Source of the DNA: Thiodiazotropha sp040793985 | GTDB taxonomy: Bacteria > Pseudomonadota > Gammaproteobacteria > Chromatiales > Chromatiaceae | Assembly (NCBI GenBank): GCA_040793985.1 | Contig: JBFNJI010000013.1 | Location: forward strand, 62,001 to 126,000 | Length of the DNA stretch: 64,000 nt | Direction of reading: 5' to 3' | Shown here: piece after piece, positions 44,772 to 53,071 of the stretch | Numbering within the stretch: the stretch's first letter is position 1 | How the letters are laid out: each line of letters begins with the position of its first letter | Notes under the pieces: model-generated | The model's database searches: none | Seen by the model: only the letters and a program-made list of their open reading frames with translations | Told to the model about the DNA's origin: nothing | Program-made: the position numbers and the translations under genes

Positions 44772-45275
44772 ATGTCTGATCAGCTCTCCACATCGGTCGT
44801 CACCGCTTCGGCCAGAAACCTCATCTGTCCCTCGCTGCAGTTCGCCAGCTACATGAGTTTGCCAATTCCCGCAGTTGGAGATAACAGACTCTTTTGCGCC
44901 TATTTGGTGGGTAAGGGCGAAGCGGTGAATCCGGAACTTGGCTATCAGATATGGCCGCCGAGTCTGTTGGCCCTGTTCGATAGCGGGAATGGCCAGTTTC
45001 ATGAATTGAGGGCTGTCTCACCCGCCTATTTTTCCCTCGATCATGCCGTGGATCAGCCGCTGGGCAAAGGTCTGTCGCCGCCTGAAAAGAGTGTCACGGA
45101 CTATTTGCAGAATGAGCTTCATCTGTTCCAGTGCTGTGATAACGTGATCACGGCGGTGCGCCGGAAGCAGCTCTATAAAGAAGACCTTAAAAGGTTTGAC
45201 GACTATTTCAGACTCCTTAGCGATGAAGCCTTGCTACCCTATTACCAGAAACTCTGTATGGCGAAAATAGCCTGA
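44772..45275 (+). CDS. Cytoplasmic paralogue of the putative immunity protein
   Basis: A 167-residue protein without signal peptide, with a good ribosome-binding site (gaggtag). It shares with the preceding protein the middle pattern (PPSLLALFDSGNGQFHEL against EPQYVAIYDFTAAAFVTL) and the C-terminal YF..LLPYY signature. It may be a second immunity protein, a chaperone, or serve the metalloprotease gene that follows. Not otherwise recognised. Confidence 0.55.
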   Translation: MSDQLSTSVVTASARNLICPSLQFASYMSLPIPAVGDNRLFCAYLVGKGEAVNPELGYQIWPPSLLALFDSGNGQFHELRAVSPAYFSLDHAVDQPLGKGLSPPEKSVTDYLQNELHLFQCCDNVITAVRRKQLYKEDLKRFDDYFRLLSDEALLPYYQKLCMAKIA

Positions 45276-45299
45276 CCTTACAGGCAGCAAGAGGCAATC

Positions 45300-45944
45300 A
45301 TGTGTGAAAATCCCTCTCCCGCTCGAAACAACCGTCCGGTACCACCCGGTCCGTCTCCCGATGTCCCCCATGCGGGCTTCAGATCGGCCCAACCCGAAGG
45401 GGCGGCGGCTGCACCTGCACAGCCAGGCCCTACCCTGGTGGGCTGGCCGAGACAACTGACCTGGAGCGATTTCAGCGATATCCAAAACCGCCCTGCCGGT
45501 GAGTCGGAGGACGCAAGAATCTCGATGGGGTTTCGTCCCGGTAGGCTAAGGATTGTGCAGGATGGTACCGAATACCGATTTGGCGAGATGGAGTTCAACA
45601 TGGTTTTGAACGCCGCGGGCTCGTGGGTCGTTGTCTCGGGGAAAACGGATCAACTGCTTGCCCATGAACAGGGACATTTCGATATCGTCGGTCTCTGTTA
45701 CAGGGATCTGGTAGCGGATGCCGGTCGTCTGCGGGGAGGTTCGCGTAACCGGCTGGTGCGTGAAATGCGCCGGCTCATGGCAGATGCCGATTCACGTGCG
45801 GAGAGCCTGACCCGGGAATACGAGATCCAAACCGAGCATGGGCGTAACTCGGCGAATCAACTGGCCTGGCAGAACCAGATCGCAGCATGTCGTCGATCCG
45901 GTGCTCCATTGACTGCGCCGCCCGGCTTGGCGGAGTCTCCCTAA
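45300..45944 (+). CDS. DUF922-like zinc metalloprotease, candidate T6SS effector
   Basis: A 214-residue protein with a Pro/Ala-rich N-terminus (about 48 residues) and then a domain starting QLTWSDFSDIQNRP, typical of the DUF922 family. It contains the zinc-binding HEQGHFD at residues 122-128 in a helix. The last 65 residues are helical with an Arg/Glu-rich pattern, as in that family. No signal peptide is seen. Its place between two vgrG genes, beside other cargo genes, suggests a secreted protease effector or a processing enzyme for neighbouring effectors. Confidence 0.65.
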   Translation: MCENPSPARNNRPVPPGPSPDVPHAGFRSAQPEGAAAAPAQPGPTLVGWPRQLTWSDFSDIQNRPAGESEDARISMGFRPGRLRIVQDGTEYRFGEMEFNMVLNAAGSWVVVSGKTDQLLAHEQGHFDIVGLCYRDLVADAGRLRGGSRNRLVREMRRLMADADSRAESLTREYEIQTEHGRNSANQLAWQNQIAACRRSGAPLTAPPGLAESP

Positions 45945-46023
45945 GAGAGAGAAGACAGCTTTCTGTACACACTGCTGATGAAGACTTTTTTTTTCGCTAT
46001 GCTTAGTTCATCTGGCAGGAGAG

Positions 46024-47517
46024 TTGGATGGCCTTCACACAGAGCAATCGGCAGTTACAGATCAAAACCCCCTTGGGCGCGGACGAACTCTTGATCCTCA
46101 AGATGGAGGCACGGGAGGAGTTGGGCCGTTTGTACGAGTTCACGGTGGATCTGTTGAGTGACAACGAGTCGATCTCACCGGACGATCTTCTGGGCAAGAA
46201 GATGACGGTTGAGATGGACATGGTGAATACCACGAAGCGTTATTTCGATGGTTATGTAAGCCGCTTCACCCAGGTGGGGCACCTGGCCTATTTCGCTCAC
46301 TACCGGGCGACGTTGCGGCCCTGGTTCTGGCTGCTGACGCAGACCTCGGACTGTCGTATTTTTCAGTACAAGACGGTGCCCGATATTGTCAAGGAGGTGT
46401 TTGGCGAGAACGGATTCAGTGATTTTGAGGAGCGTCTGAGCGGGAGTTATCGGGAGTGGGAGTATTGTGTTCAGTACCGGGAGACCGATTTCAATTTTAT
46501 CAGCCGGCTGCTGGAGCAGGAGGGCATCTACTATTTTTTCAAGCACGAGGCGGGCAAGCACACACTGATTTTATGTGATGACTACAGTTCACACAGTGTG
46601 CTTGAGGCCTATTCGGATATTCCCTATTTACCGCCCACGGAGACGGGGTCGAGCCGCTGGCGGGACTATATTCATAGCTGGAGGTTCAGCAAGTCGGTGC
46701 GGCCGGGCAAGTATGTGCACACCGATTACGATTTCAAGAAGCCGAAGTCGGATCTTTCGACGAATGCGCTGCAGCCGCGCAGTCATGCCTATGCGGAGTA
46801 TGAGATCTACGACTATCCGGGGGAGTACGAGGTGCCGCCGGACGGGGATAATTACGCCAGTCACCGGATTCAGGAGCTTCAGGCGGGACACGAGGTTCTG
46901 GAGGGGAAGGGTAACGCACGGGGTGTGACCACGGGCGGTCTGTTCAGCATGACCGATCATCCGCGTGGGGATCAGAACCGGGAGTATCTGGTTACCGGTG
47001 CGAGTTATGCGCTGCACTCCGATGCCTTCGAGTCGGTACCAGAGATTATGCAGGGGCCGTTGTATGTGTGCGAGTTCAGCTGCATGGACAGCAAGGAGAG
47101 TTTTCGCACGGCGCGGAGCACGCCGAAGCCGATGGTGCAGGGTCCGCAGACGGCGGTGGTGGTGGGTCCGGCGGGGGAGGAGATCTATACCGACGAGTAT
47201 GGTCGGGTGAAGCTGCATTTTCACTGGGACCGTTATGACAGCCGGGATGAGAACAGTTCCTGCTGGGTCCGGGTGGCGCAGGTCTGGGCGGGGAAGAACT
47301 GGGGAGCGATGCATATCCCGCGGATCGGTCAGGAGGTGATTGTCGATTTTCTCGAGGGTGATCCGGACCGGCCGATCGTGACCGGTCGGGTCTACAATGC
47401 GGACCAGATGCCGCCCTACGGGCTTCCGGCGAACATGACCCAGAGCGGGATCAAGAGCCGCAGCACCAAAGGCGGCTCCGGCGACAATTTCAACGAGATC
47501 CGCTTCGAGGACAAAAA
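46024..47517. repeat. Direct repeat, copy 2: shared head of the two vgrG genes
   Basis: Second copy of the 1494-base element at 40866-42359, offset by 5158 bases. It includes the last four bases of the leader and codons 1-496. Confidence 0.9.
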
Positions 47518-48190
47518 AGGCAACGAGCAAGTCTACGTTCATGCCGAGAAGAACCAGGACAACATCGTCGAAAACAACGAAACCACCAGTGTCGGCAATG
47601 ATCGAACGGAGAGTGTCGGACACGATGAGTCCATTACCATCGGCAACGACCGCACAGAGTCGGTAGGCAACAATGAATCAATCACCATAGGTGTGAACCG
47701 GACAGAATCGGTTGGCAGCAACGAGAGTGTCTCGATCGGCAGTAACCGATCCGTGAATATCGGCAGTAACAAGTCAGAGACAGTCGGGGCGAATAAAACC
47801 GAGACCATAGGCGCGGCGAAGGCGCTGACTATCGGTGCAGGCTATCAGGTGAGCGTCGGTGCCAGCATGAACGAAACAGTGGGTGCATCCAAGTCGATGC
47901 AGATAGCCTCCGGCTTGAGTGAAACGGTGGGGTCTGATCGCGCTGTCAGCGTAGGAAAAAATCAGGCAACAACAATTGGTGACAGTGACACCCTCACCGT
48001 GGGCAAGAACCTGGTAATCGAGGCGGGGGACTCGGTAACGATCAAGACAGGTAAGGCGTCGATTACCATGAAGAAGGACGGAACCATCGCAATCCAAGGC
48101 AAGGACATCACTGTTAAGGGATCGGGCGGAGTGAATGTGAAAGCGAATAAGAACGTGATTATCAAGGGTAAGAAAATCCTGCAAAACTAG
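46028..48190 (+). CDS. vgrG: T6SS spike protein VgrG (second copy)
   Basis: A 720-residue spike protein. Its first 498 residues equal those of the first copy; from residue 499 (KKGNEQVYVHAEKN) the tail is different. It is a needle of repeats such as NDRTESVGHDESITIGNDR and an end with KASITMKKDGTIAIQGKDIT. The next genes (DUF6484, DUF2169, ketoacyl-synthase-like, DUF4150-nuclease) are the usual set for loading a DUF4150-type effector, so this copy is probably specific for that cargo. Confidence 0.97.
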   Translation: MAFTQSNRQLQIKTPLGADELLILKMEAREELGRLYEFTVDLLSDNESISPDDLLGKKMTVEMDMVNTTKRYFDGYVSRFTQVGHLAYFAHYRATLRPWFWLLTQTSDCRIFQYKTVPDIVKEVFGENGFSDFEERLSGSYREWEYCVQYRETDFNFISRLLEQEGIYYFFKHEAGKHTLILCDDYSSHSVLEAYSDIPYLPPTETGSSRWRDYIHSWRFSKSVRPGKYVHTDYDFKKPKSDLSTNALQPRSHAYAEYEIYDYPGEYEVPPDGDNYASHRIQELQAGHEVLEGKGNARGVTTGGLFSMTDHPRGDQNREYLVTGASYALHSDAFESVPEIMQGPLYVCEFSCMDSKESFRTARSTPKPMVQGPQTAVVVGPAGEEIYTDEYGRVKLHFHWDRYDSRDENSSCWVRVAQVWAGKNWGAMHIPRIGQEVIVDFLEGDPDRPIVTGRVYNADQMPPYGLPANMTQSGIKSRSTKGGSGDNFNEIRFEDKKGNEQVYVHAEKNQDNIVENNETTSVGNDRTESVGHDESITIGNDRTESVGNNESITIGVNRTESVGSNESVSIGSNRSVNIGSNKSETVGANKTETIGAAKALTIGAGYQVSVGASMNETVGASKSMQIASGLSETVGSDRAVSVGKNQATTIGDSDTLTVGKNLVIEAGDSVTIKTGKASITMKKDGTIAIQGKDITVKGSGGVNVKANKNVIIKGKKILQN

Positions 48191-48259
48191 ATCTCATTTG
48201 ATGCGTCTGAAACATCGGCTCAACAGTCGACCATTTCAACTGGAGAGGAGACTACTGGC

Positions 48260-48736
48260 ATGACTGATTTGATTGCGGACGATCAATCGCGGCAGCAGAA
48301 CGATCTGTTCAAATCCCGATTGGATGGTGTTGTTATCGGTGTGCTGGTTGGACTGAACGAGCAGCGCCAACCGCTGGTAGCCTTTCCCGGCAACCCGAGG
48401 AGTGAAAGTACGGTTGCCAAATCGACCATCCAATTCAGTGCAGAGGATATTGGTTTCGAAGTGGCCCTGTTGTTCGAGAATGGAGACCCGCTGCTACCGA
48501 TGGTGATCGGGCGCATCCAGAATCCAGATCGCGCTACCGCGGAAACGTCACAGATAGAAGCAGATGTGGATGGCGAACGGCTGACCCTTGCCGCCAATCG
48601 CGAGATTGTTCTGAAATGTGGCAAGGCCAGCATCACCCTCACCAGGTCCGGGAAGATAATCCTCAGAGGCAACTATCTGTTGAGTCGTTCATCGGGCGTC
48701 AATCGCATCAAGGGTGGTTCCGTGCAGATAAATTGA
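48260..48736 (+). CDS. DUF6484-type T6SS cargo-cluster protein
   Basis: A 158-residue protein. The N-terminal half (LDGVVIGVLVGLNEQRQPLV...DIGFEVALLFENGDPLLPMV) is a small beta domain found next to vgrG genes (DUF6484). The C-terminal half looks like the end of a VgrG needle (LTLAANREIVLKCGKASITL; SGKIILRGNYLLSRSSG). It has a ribosome-binding site (gagagga). It may act as an adaptor between the VgrG tail and the cargo. The family assignment is from memory of typical neighbours. Confidence 0.7.
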   Translation: MTDLIADDQSRQQNDLFKSRLDGVVIGVLVGLNEQRQPLVAFPGNPRSESTVAKSTIQFSAEDIGFEVALLFENGDPLLPMVIGRIQNPDRATAETSQIEADVDGERLTLAANREIVLKCGKASITLTRSGKIILRGNYLLSRSSGVNRIKGGSVQIN

Positions 48737-48737
48737 T

Positions 48738-49850
48738 ATGGATCTGCTCAACGCCACACCAATGCAGGCAGGTTATACCATGGGATTGCAATCCGATGGC
48801 CGCGAGCTGCTTGTGGTGGTTGCGAAAGGTACCTTCAGGATTCCGCAAAGAGGGGAACAGGCGGACTATTGCGAACAACAAAAACCGCTGGTGGAAGCCG
48901 ACGTTTTCTCCGGCGAAGCTGGGTTTTCCGCGCCTCTGTACGAGGTCGATTACGCCCCTTTCAAACGCTACTGCGATGTGCTCCTGCTCGGTAGTGCCTA
49001 TGCACCAGGCGGAAAACCGACAGCCCGGACCGAAGTGACGCTGAGACTGGGGCCAATATTGAAATCCTTTGCGGTAACTGGCGATCGCTATTGGGAATCG
49101 GGCAATATCGCCATACGTTCCGGATACGCAGGTCTCTTTGACAGAGTGCCAATCAACTATGACAGGGCCTTTGGCGGCATCGACGATTTCCATGAAAATG
49201 AAAAGAAGCACACTGCCTACATGAGCAATCCCGTGGGTAAGGGTTACCACCTTGAGTTGAGTAAGGCATTTGTAAACGGTTCTCCGATGCCGAACACGGA
49301 GGAGTTGAAACGTCCTGTGACCATGCCCAATGGCCGCTACTCACCGATGGCTTTCGGCCCCTTGGGCAGGGGGTGGGATCCCCGGCGGCAACTGGCAGGT
49401 ACCTATGATCAGGAGTGGATAGACAATACCTTTCCCTTTCTGCCCTCGGACTTTAACGTCGCCTACTACCAATCCGCGCCGACCGATCAGCAGATGCCAT
49501 ATCCCAAGGGAGGAGAGCGTGTGTTCCTGGAAAATCTGACACCGCATGGGCAGACTGCTTTCACTCTGCCGGAGATAGATGTACCGGTGGTTTTTTTCTA
49601 TAAAAATGGTGAAAAGCTGAAACAGAAGGCGATGATTGACACGATCGTTCTTGAACCTGATGAGGGTCTGTTCACCATGACCTGGCGTGCCACTATTCCG
49701 CTGAAGAAAAATATTTTTGAGCTATCCCAGGTTTTGGTCGGCAGGAAATCTCGCGGTTGGTGGCGTGCCCGTGAACTGGGTAAGACTTATTACCCGTCGC
49801 TGGAGCATATGGCACGGGACAAGACGACAGAATCCGTTGAGGAGGATTGA
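48738..49850 (+). CDS. DUF2169-family T6SS effector adaptor
   Basis: A 370-residue protein of the DUF2169 type (GRELLVVVAKGTFRIPQRGE; VDYAPFKRYCDVLLLGSAYA; GGIDDFHENEKKH; FGPLGRGWDPRRQLAGTYDQ). DUF2169 proteins act as adaptors or chaperones for DUF4150/PAAR-like effectors in T6SS clusters. It begins one base after the DUF6484 stop, and its own stop overlaps the start of the next gene, so these are coupled. Confidence 0.85.
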   Translation: MDLLNATPMQAGYTMGLQSDGRELLVVVAKGTFRIPQRGEQADYCEQQKPLVEADVFSGEAGFSAPLYEVDYAPFKRYCDVLLLGSAYAPGGKPTARTEVTLRLGPILKSFAVTGDRYWESGNIAIRSGYAGLFDRVPINYDRAFGGIDDFHENEKKHTAYMSNPVGKGYHLELSKAFVNGSPMPNTEELKRPVTMPNGRYSPMAFGPLGRGWDPRRQLAGTYDQEWIDNTFPFLPSDFNVAYYQSAPTDQQMPYPKGGERVFLENLTPHGQTAFTLPEIDVPVVFFYKNGEKLKQKAMIDTIVLEPDEGLFTMTWRATIPLKKNIFELSQVLVGRKSRGWWRARELGKTYYPSLEHMARDKTTESVEED

Positions 49851-50884
49851 TGGGGTTGCCATTGGCGATAACCGCAACGGGGTTGGTGACAGGTGTTGGC
49901 TTGAGTGCGCCAGCTACCTGTGCCGCCATCCGCTGCGCCATCGATAATTTTCAGGAGACCCGCTTCATGGATAGCGGCGGTGAATGGATTATGGGCTGTG
50001 AGGTGCCGATGGAAAAACCATGGCGAGGGAAAGTCAAGCTTCTAAAAATGGCTGCGGCAGCAATTACTGAAGTCCTTCAGAGCTATACTGAAGTGGATAC
50101 CACAGAAATTCCGTTGCTGTTGTGCCTTGCTGAGCATTCCCGCCCAGGTCGGATTATTGATGATGATGCCCAGTTTTTTCTTGACCTACAGGATGAACTG
50201 GGATTTCAGTTCAACGATCAATCCTTGGTTATAGCTGCAGGGCACGTCTCGGTAGCGATTGCTTTCAAACATGCTAGGGAATTGATACATCAGCAGGGTG
50301 TGAAGCATGTCATCGTGGCTGCCAGTGATACGATGCTGGTTGCATCGACATTGGTTCAATATGAAGAGAATGAGCGCTTACTGACCAGTAATAATTCAAA
50401 TGGTTTTATTCCTGGCGAAGCTGGTGCAGCAATTTTCTTAGAGTCAGGTGCCATGATGAAGTCACGCGGATTTCTCAGTTGTGAAGGCATTGGTTTCGCA
50501 ATTGAAACTGCACATATCGATTCCGAAGAACCATTAAGAGCTGAAGGATTAACGAAGGCTATCAAGGAATCACTTCAGGATGCAGGCTGTGAAATGAGTG
50601 ATCTCGATTTTCGTATTACGGATCTCTCCGGTGAACAGTACTATTTCAAGGAGGCAAGTCTTGCACTTAGTCGTACGTTACGTCAACGCAAAGAGGAGTT
50701 TGATATCTGGCATCCCGCAGATTGTGTTGGAGATGTGGGTTCGGCTCAGGGGTTAGTCATGTTATCTGTATTGAAAGCGGCATGTGAAAAAAACTACTCG
50801 AAAGGTAATGGTATATTTGCACACATGGGTAACGACGATGGAAAAAGATCGTCAATGGTCTTTTTCTGGAAAAGTGGAGATTAG
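49850..50884 (+). CDS. Ketoacyl-synthase-fold protein without catalytic residues
   Basis: A 344-residue protein starting at the ATG that shares a base with the DUF2169 stop (TGATG, ggagg upstream). It has the thiolase/KAS fold pattern: PLAITATGLVTGVG, then VIAAGHVSVAIAFKHARELI, GFIPGEAGAAIFLES and HMGNDDGKRSSMVFFW. Where a real ketoacyl synthase has its active Cys (TAC-S), this has A-G-H-V-S. The second catalytic site (NAHGT) reads TDLSGE, and the GHxxGAAG motif reads GDVGSAQG. It therefore looks like a pseudoenzyme. KAS-like genes are a known part of DUF2169/DUF4150 clusters; a structural or chaperone role is likely. Confidence 0.8.
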   Translation: MGLPLAITATGLVTGVGLSAPATCAAIRCAIDNFQETRFMDSGGEWIMGCEVPMEKPWRGKVKLLKMAAAAITEVLQSYTEVDTTEIPLLLCLAEHSRPGRIIDDDAQFFLDLQDELGFQFNDQSLVIAAGHVSVAIAFKHARELIHQQGVKHVIVAASDTMLVASTLVQYEENERLLTSNNSNGFIPGEAGAAIFLESGAMMKSRGFLSCEGIGFAIETAHIDSEEPLRAEGLTKAIKESLQDAGCEMSDLDFRITDLSGEQYYFKEASLALSRTLRQRKEEFDIWHPADCVGDVGSAQGLVMLSVLKAACEKNYSKGNGIFAHMGNDDGKRSSMVFFWKSGD

Positions 50885-50889
50885 AGTAG

Positions 50890-51987
50890 ATGGCAAATAA
50901 CGTGTTTGCCAATGGAAGGGAAATTTCATGCAAGAAAGCGGATGGTAAATCGATTTGCGCCTTCCCCGATGTTGCCATGACACCACCTGAGAATCCGGCT
51001 ACACCCCCAGGAGTTCCAGTACCATACCCAAATACAGGTTTTGCAAAAGACACTACAGGTGGAAGCAAAAAGGTTAAAATTACTGGTAAAGAGATAATGC
51101 TCAGAAACAAGAGCTACTATAAGACCAGTACCGGGGATGAAGCTGGATGTGCTGCAAAAAAAGGAATAATCAGCAACAAAATCAAAGGCAAGATATATTT
51201 CAAAAGTTGGTCTCATGATGTAAAGATAGAAGGTAAGAATGCAGTACGTCATCTTGATGTGACAACACACAATCATGCGTCAGAAGTCGCTAATGAAAGC
51301 ATACCTTGGCCGAATATAGACACTTCTGCATTTGGCAAGATTGAAAGTTGCAAGGCAGACAAACAAGCCATGGAAGAGGCATGCAGTGATGGTAAACCTG
51401 AAACCAAATGTCCAGGTATTCTTAGTACTCCAAAAGGCCAGCAACGTGCTGCACATGGGACTACCTTGGCCGCACAAAAAGCAACAGCGGAAGCTGAAGG
51501 AAGCGAGTGTGTAAAGAAGTCACGCTGCTATTTGAGGCCATATATCCCAAATAGCAGTGAAGATGGGTGCTGTCCCGGCCAAACCGGCCATCATATTCCA
51601 CCAAAGGCTTGCTTTAAAAAGAGTGGAAAGTATCAAAATGGCTACAGTTCATCGAAAGCATTGTGTATTTGTATGGAAGGTATGAACCAGCATGCAGGCT
51701 CCCACGGAAAAAACCACGCGGCTATAGAATACCTAGCTGAGAAAAAAAATATCTCTCCAGGTGATTCTTGTGACTTAAAGGAGTACAACAGTTTATGCGC
51801 TGCAACAGTTGCGGCCCAAACAGGTTGTAGCAAGCAATGTATTGAGGATCAGCTGAACAGCAGTTTGGAAGGGAAAAATATTTCAGAGGTAGAGCATGTT
51901 GATACAAACAGTAGTGCTGACCTCTCAGACTCGTTTAAGAATGATATCCTCAAGAGTGCCAGTCAAGAATCATCAGTAGCACGTTAG
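50890..51987 (+). CDS. DUF4150 (PAAR-like) protein with GHH-type nuclease domain: candidate T6SS DNase effector
   Basis: A 365-residue protein. Residues 5-125 are a DUF4150 PAAR-like tip (NVFANGREISCKKADGKSIC; FPDVAMTPPENPATPPGVPV). The C-terminal half carries the toxin motif GQTGHHIPPKACF (His234-His235) and CICMEGMNQHAGSHGKNHAA (Asn266, His268, His272, His276). This is the pattern of the Tox-GHH2/HNH nucleases, as in Tse7 of Pseudomonas aeruginosa, which also joins a PAAR part to a GHH DNase. Many Cys residues could form a zinc site. The DNA is A+T rich compared with the core T6SS genes. The next gene is the likely immunity gene. Confidence 0.82.
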   Translation: MANNVFANGREISCKKADGKSICAFPDVAMTPPENPATPPGVPVPYPNTGFAKDTTGGSKKVKITGKEIMLRNKSYYKTSTGDEAGCAAKKGIISNKIKGKIYFKSWSHDVKIEGKNAVRHLDVTTHNHASEVANESIPWPNIDTSAFGKIESCKADKQAMEEACSDGKPETKCPGILSTPKGQQRAAHGTTLAAQKATAEAEGSECVKKSRCYLRPYIPNSSEDGCCPGQTGHHIPPKACFKKSGKYQNGYSSSKALCICMEGMNQHAGSHGKNHAAIEYLAEKKNISPGDSCDLKEYNSLCAATVAAQTGCSKQCIEDQLNSSLEGKNISEVEHVDTNSSADLSDSFKNDILKSASQESSVAR

Positions 51988-51996
51988 GAGGCCATT

Positions 51997-52911
51997 ATGG
52001 AAAAAGAAGGTTGGTTATTTCTTTGTGGATGTGCGCCATTTCTTGATCTTGTATTCTGTGCTCGAGAAAAAGAGGAGTTGGCGGATGAGAATGTTGTGGC
52101 AAGTGCATTCTATGCTTGGGACGAGCAAAAGTCAGATCCAGATAAGAGATGGATGGTATACAATATGGTTGTTAATTGGCGTGCTCAAGGTATAGCTACC
52201 ATAAAGCCACACGGGAGTATACGAACAACCGTGGCTATAGGCAGTCATGGACAGTATTTTGAGGTAGAACCCGAGTCACTCACAAAATCTGAAGGAGCGA
52301 TTAAAAAGAGTTCAATTATATTACGCTGCATTGCCTCTGTCGATAATGTGATCTTTGCAGCAGGAATGGGACGCTCGGTTTTTATACGTGAATCACTGGG
52401 TGAATGGCGTGAGTTTGGGCCTGGTAATTCCGGCAGTGACGGAGATCGTATAATTGGGTTTGAAGCAATTGATGGCTTTGCTCCAGATAATCTTATAGCA
52501 GTCGGTTGGCAGGGAGAGATATGGAGTTACTCAGAAGGAAAATGGACACAGATCACAAGTCCGACGAATACAAACTTAAATGCAGTTTCATGTGCGCCAG
52601 ATGGTACTGTCTATTCGGTTGGTGACAATGGGATAATGGTGATCGGCAAAGGTGATCAATGGGAAGTTGTTGATACGGGGCGTAGCGAGAATCTGCAGGC
52701 TGTTTCTGATTTTGCTGACGAGGTCTTTGTTGCTACCGATTTTAGGATCTTGAAGTTGACAGATGACGGGCTGGTTTCAGAACAGCGTTTTCAGGATGGA
52801 GATGAGCCCGCCACTTGCCTCAGTTTGTTTAAGACCGAAGGTGGTCTCATGGCCATGGGGCCCAAGGATCTATTCCGCTTTTCTGACGGCATATGGAACA
52901 GAATCATTTAA
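51997..52911 (+). CDS. Beta-propeller-like protein, probable immunity factor
   Basis: A 304-residue protein with a strong ribosome-binding site (aggagg). It shows repeats of the blade type with Trp/Gly turns (EIWSYSEGKWTQI; NAVSCAPDGTVYSVGDNG; KLTDDGLVSEQRF; DLFRFSDGIWNRI), as in YCF48/WD-like propellers. The N-terminal 45 residues (MEKEGWLFLCGCAPFLDLVF) are hydrophobic but polar enough that a signal peptide is unlikely. It begins nine bases after the nuclease stop and is equally A+T rich, so the two genes probably travel together as toxin and antidote. Confidence 0.62.
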   Translation: MEKEGWLFLCGCAPFLDLVFCAREKEELADENVVASAFYAWDEQKSDPDKRWMVYNMVVNWRAQGIATIKPHGSIRTTVAIGSHGQYFEVEPESLTKSEGAIKKSSIILRCIASVDNVIFAAGMGRSVFIRESLGEWREFGPGNSGSDGDRIIGFEAIDGFAPDNLIAVGWQGEIWSYSEGKWTQITSPTNTNLNAVSCAPDGTVYSVGDNGIMVIGKGDQWEVVDTGRSENLQAVSDFADEVFVATDFRILKLTDDGLVSEQRFQDGDEPATCLSLFKTEGGLMAMGPKDLFRFSDGIWNRII

Positions 52912-53071
52912 ATACATTGGTTTGGTTATGTGCGCGCACAGAAAAAATAATCACGAGTATAAGTATAGTGCCTAAATAAGACAAAATTATAAACAATGAA
53001 TGAAGTAAAGAGAACACAAGGTTATTGACTTTCCATGACTGTGCAAGAGTTAAGTCACATTTGATGCTTTT

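Noticed and set aside
40866..47517. The two identical vgrG heads as ends of a transposable element
   Set aside because: The repeats are coding parts of vgrG with no terminal inverted repeats, target duplications or transposase; recombination between paralogues explains them better.
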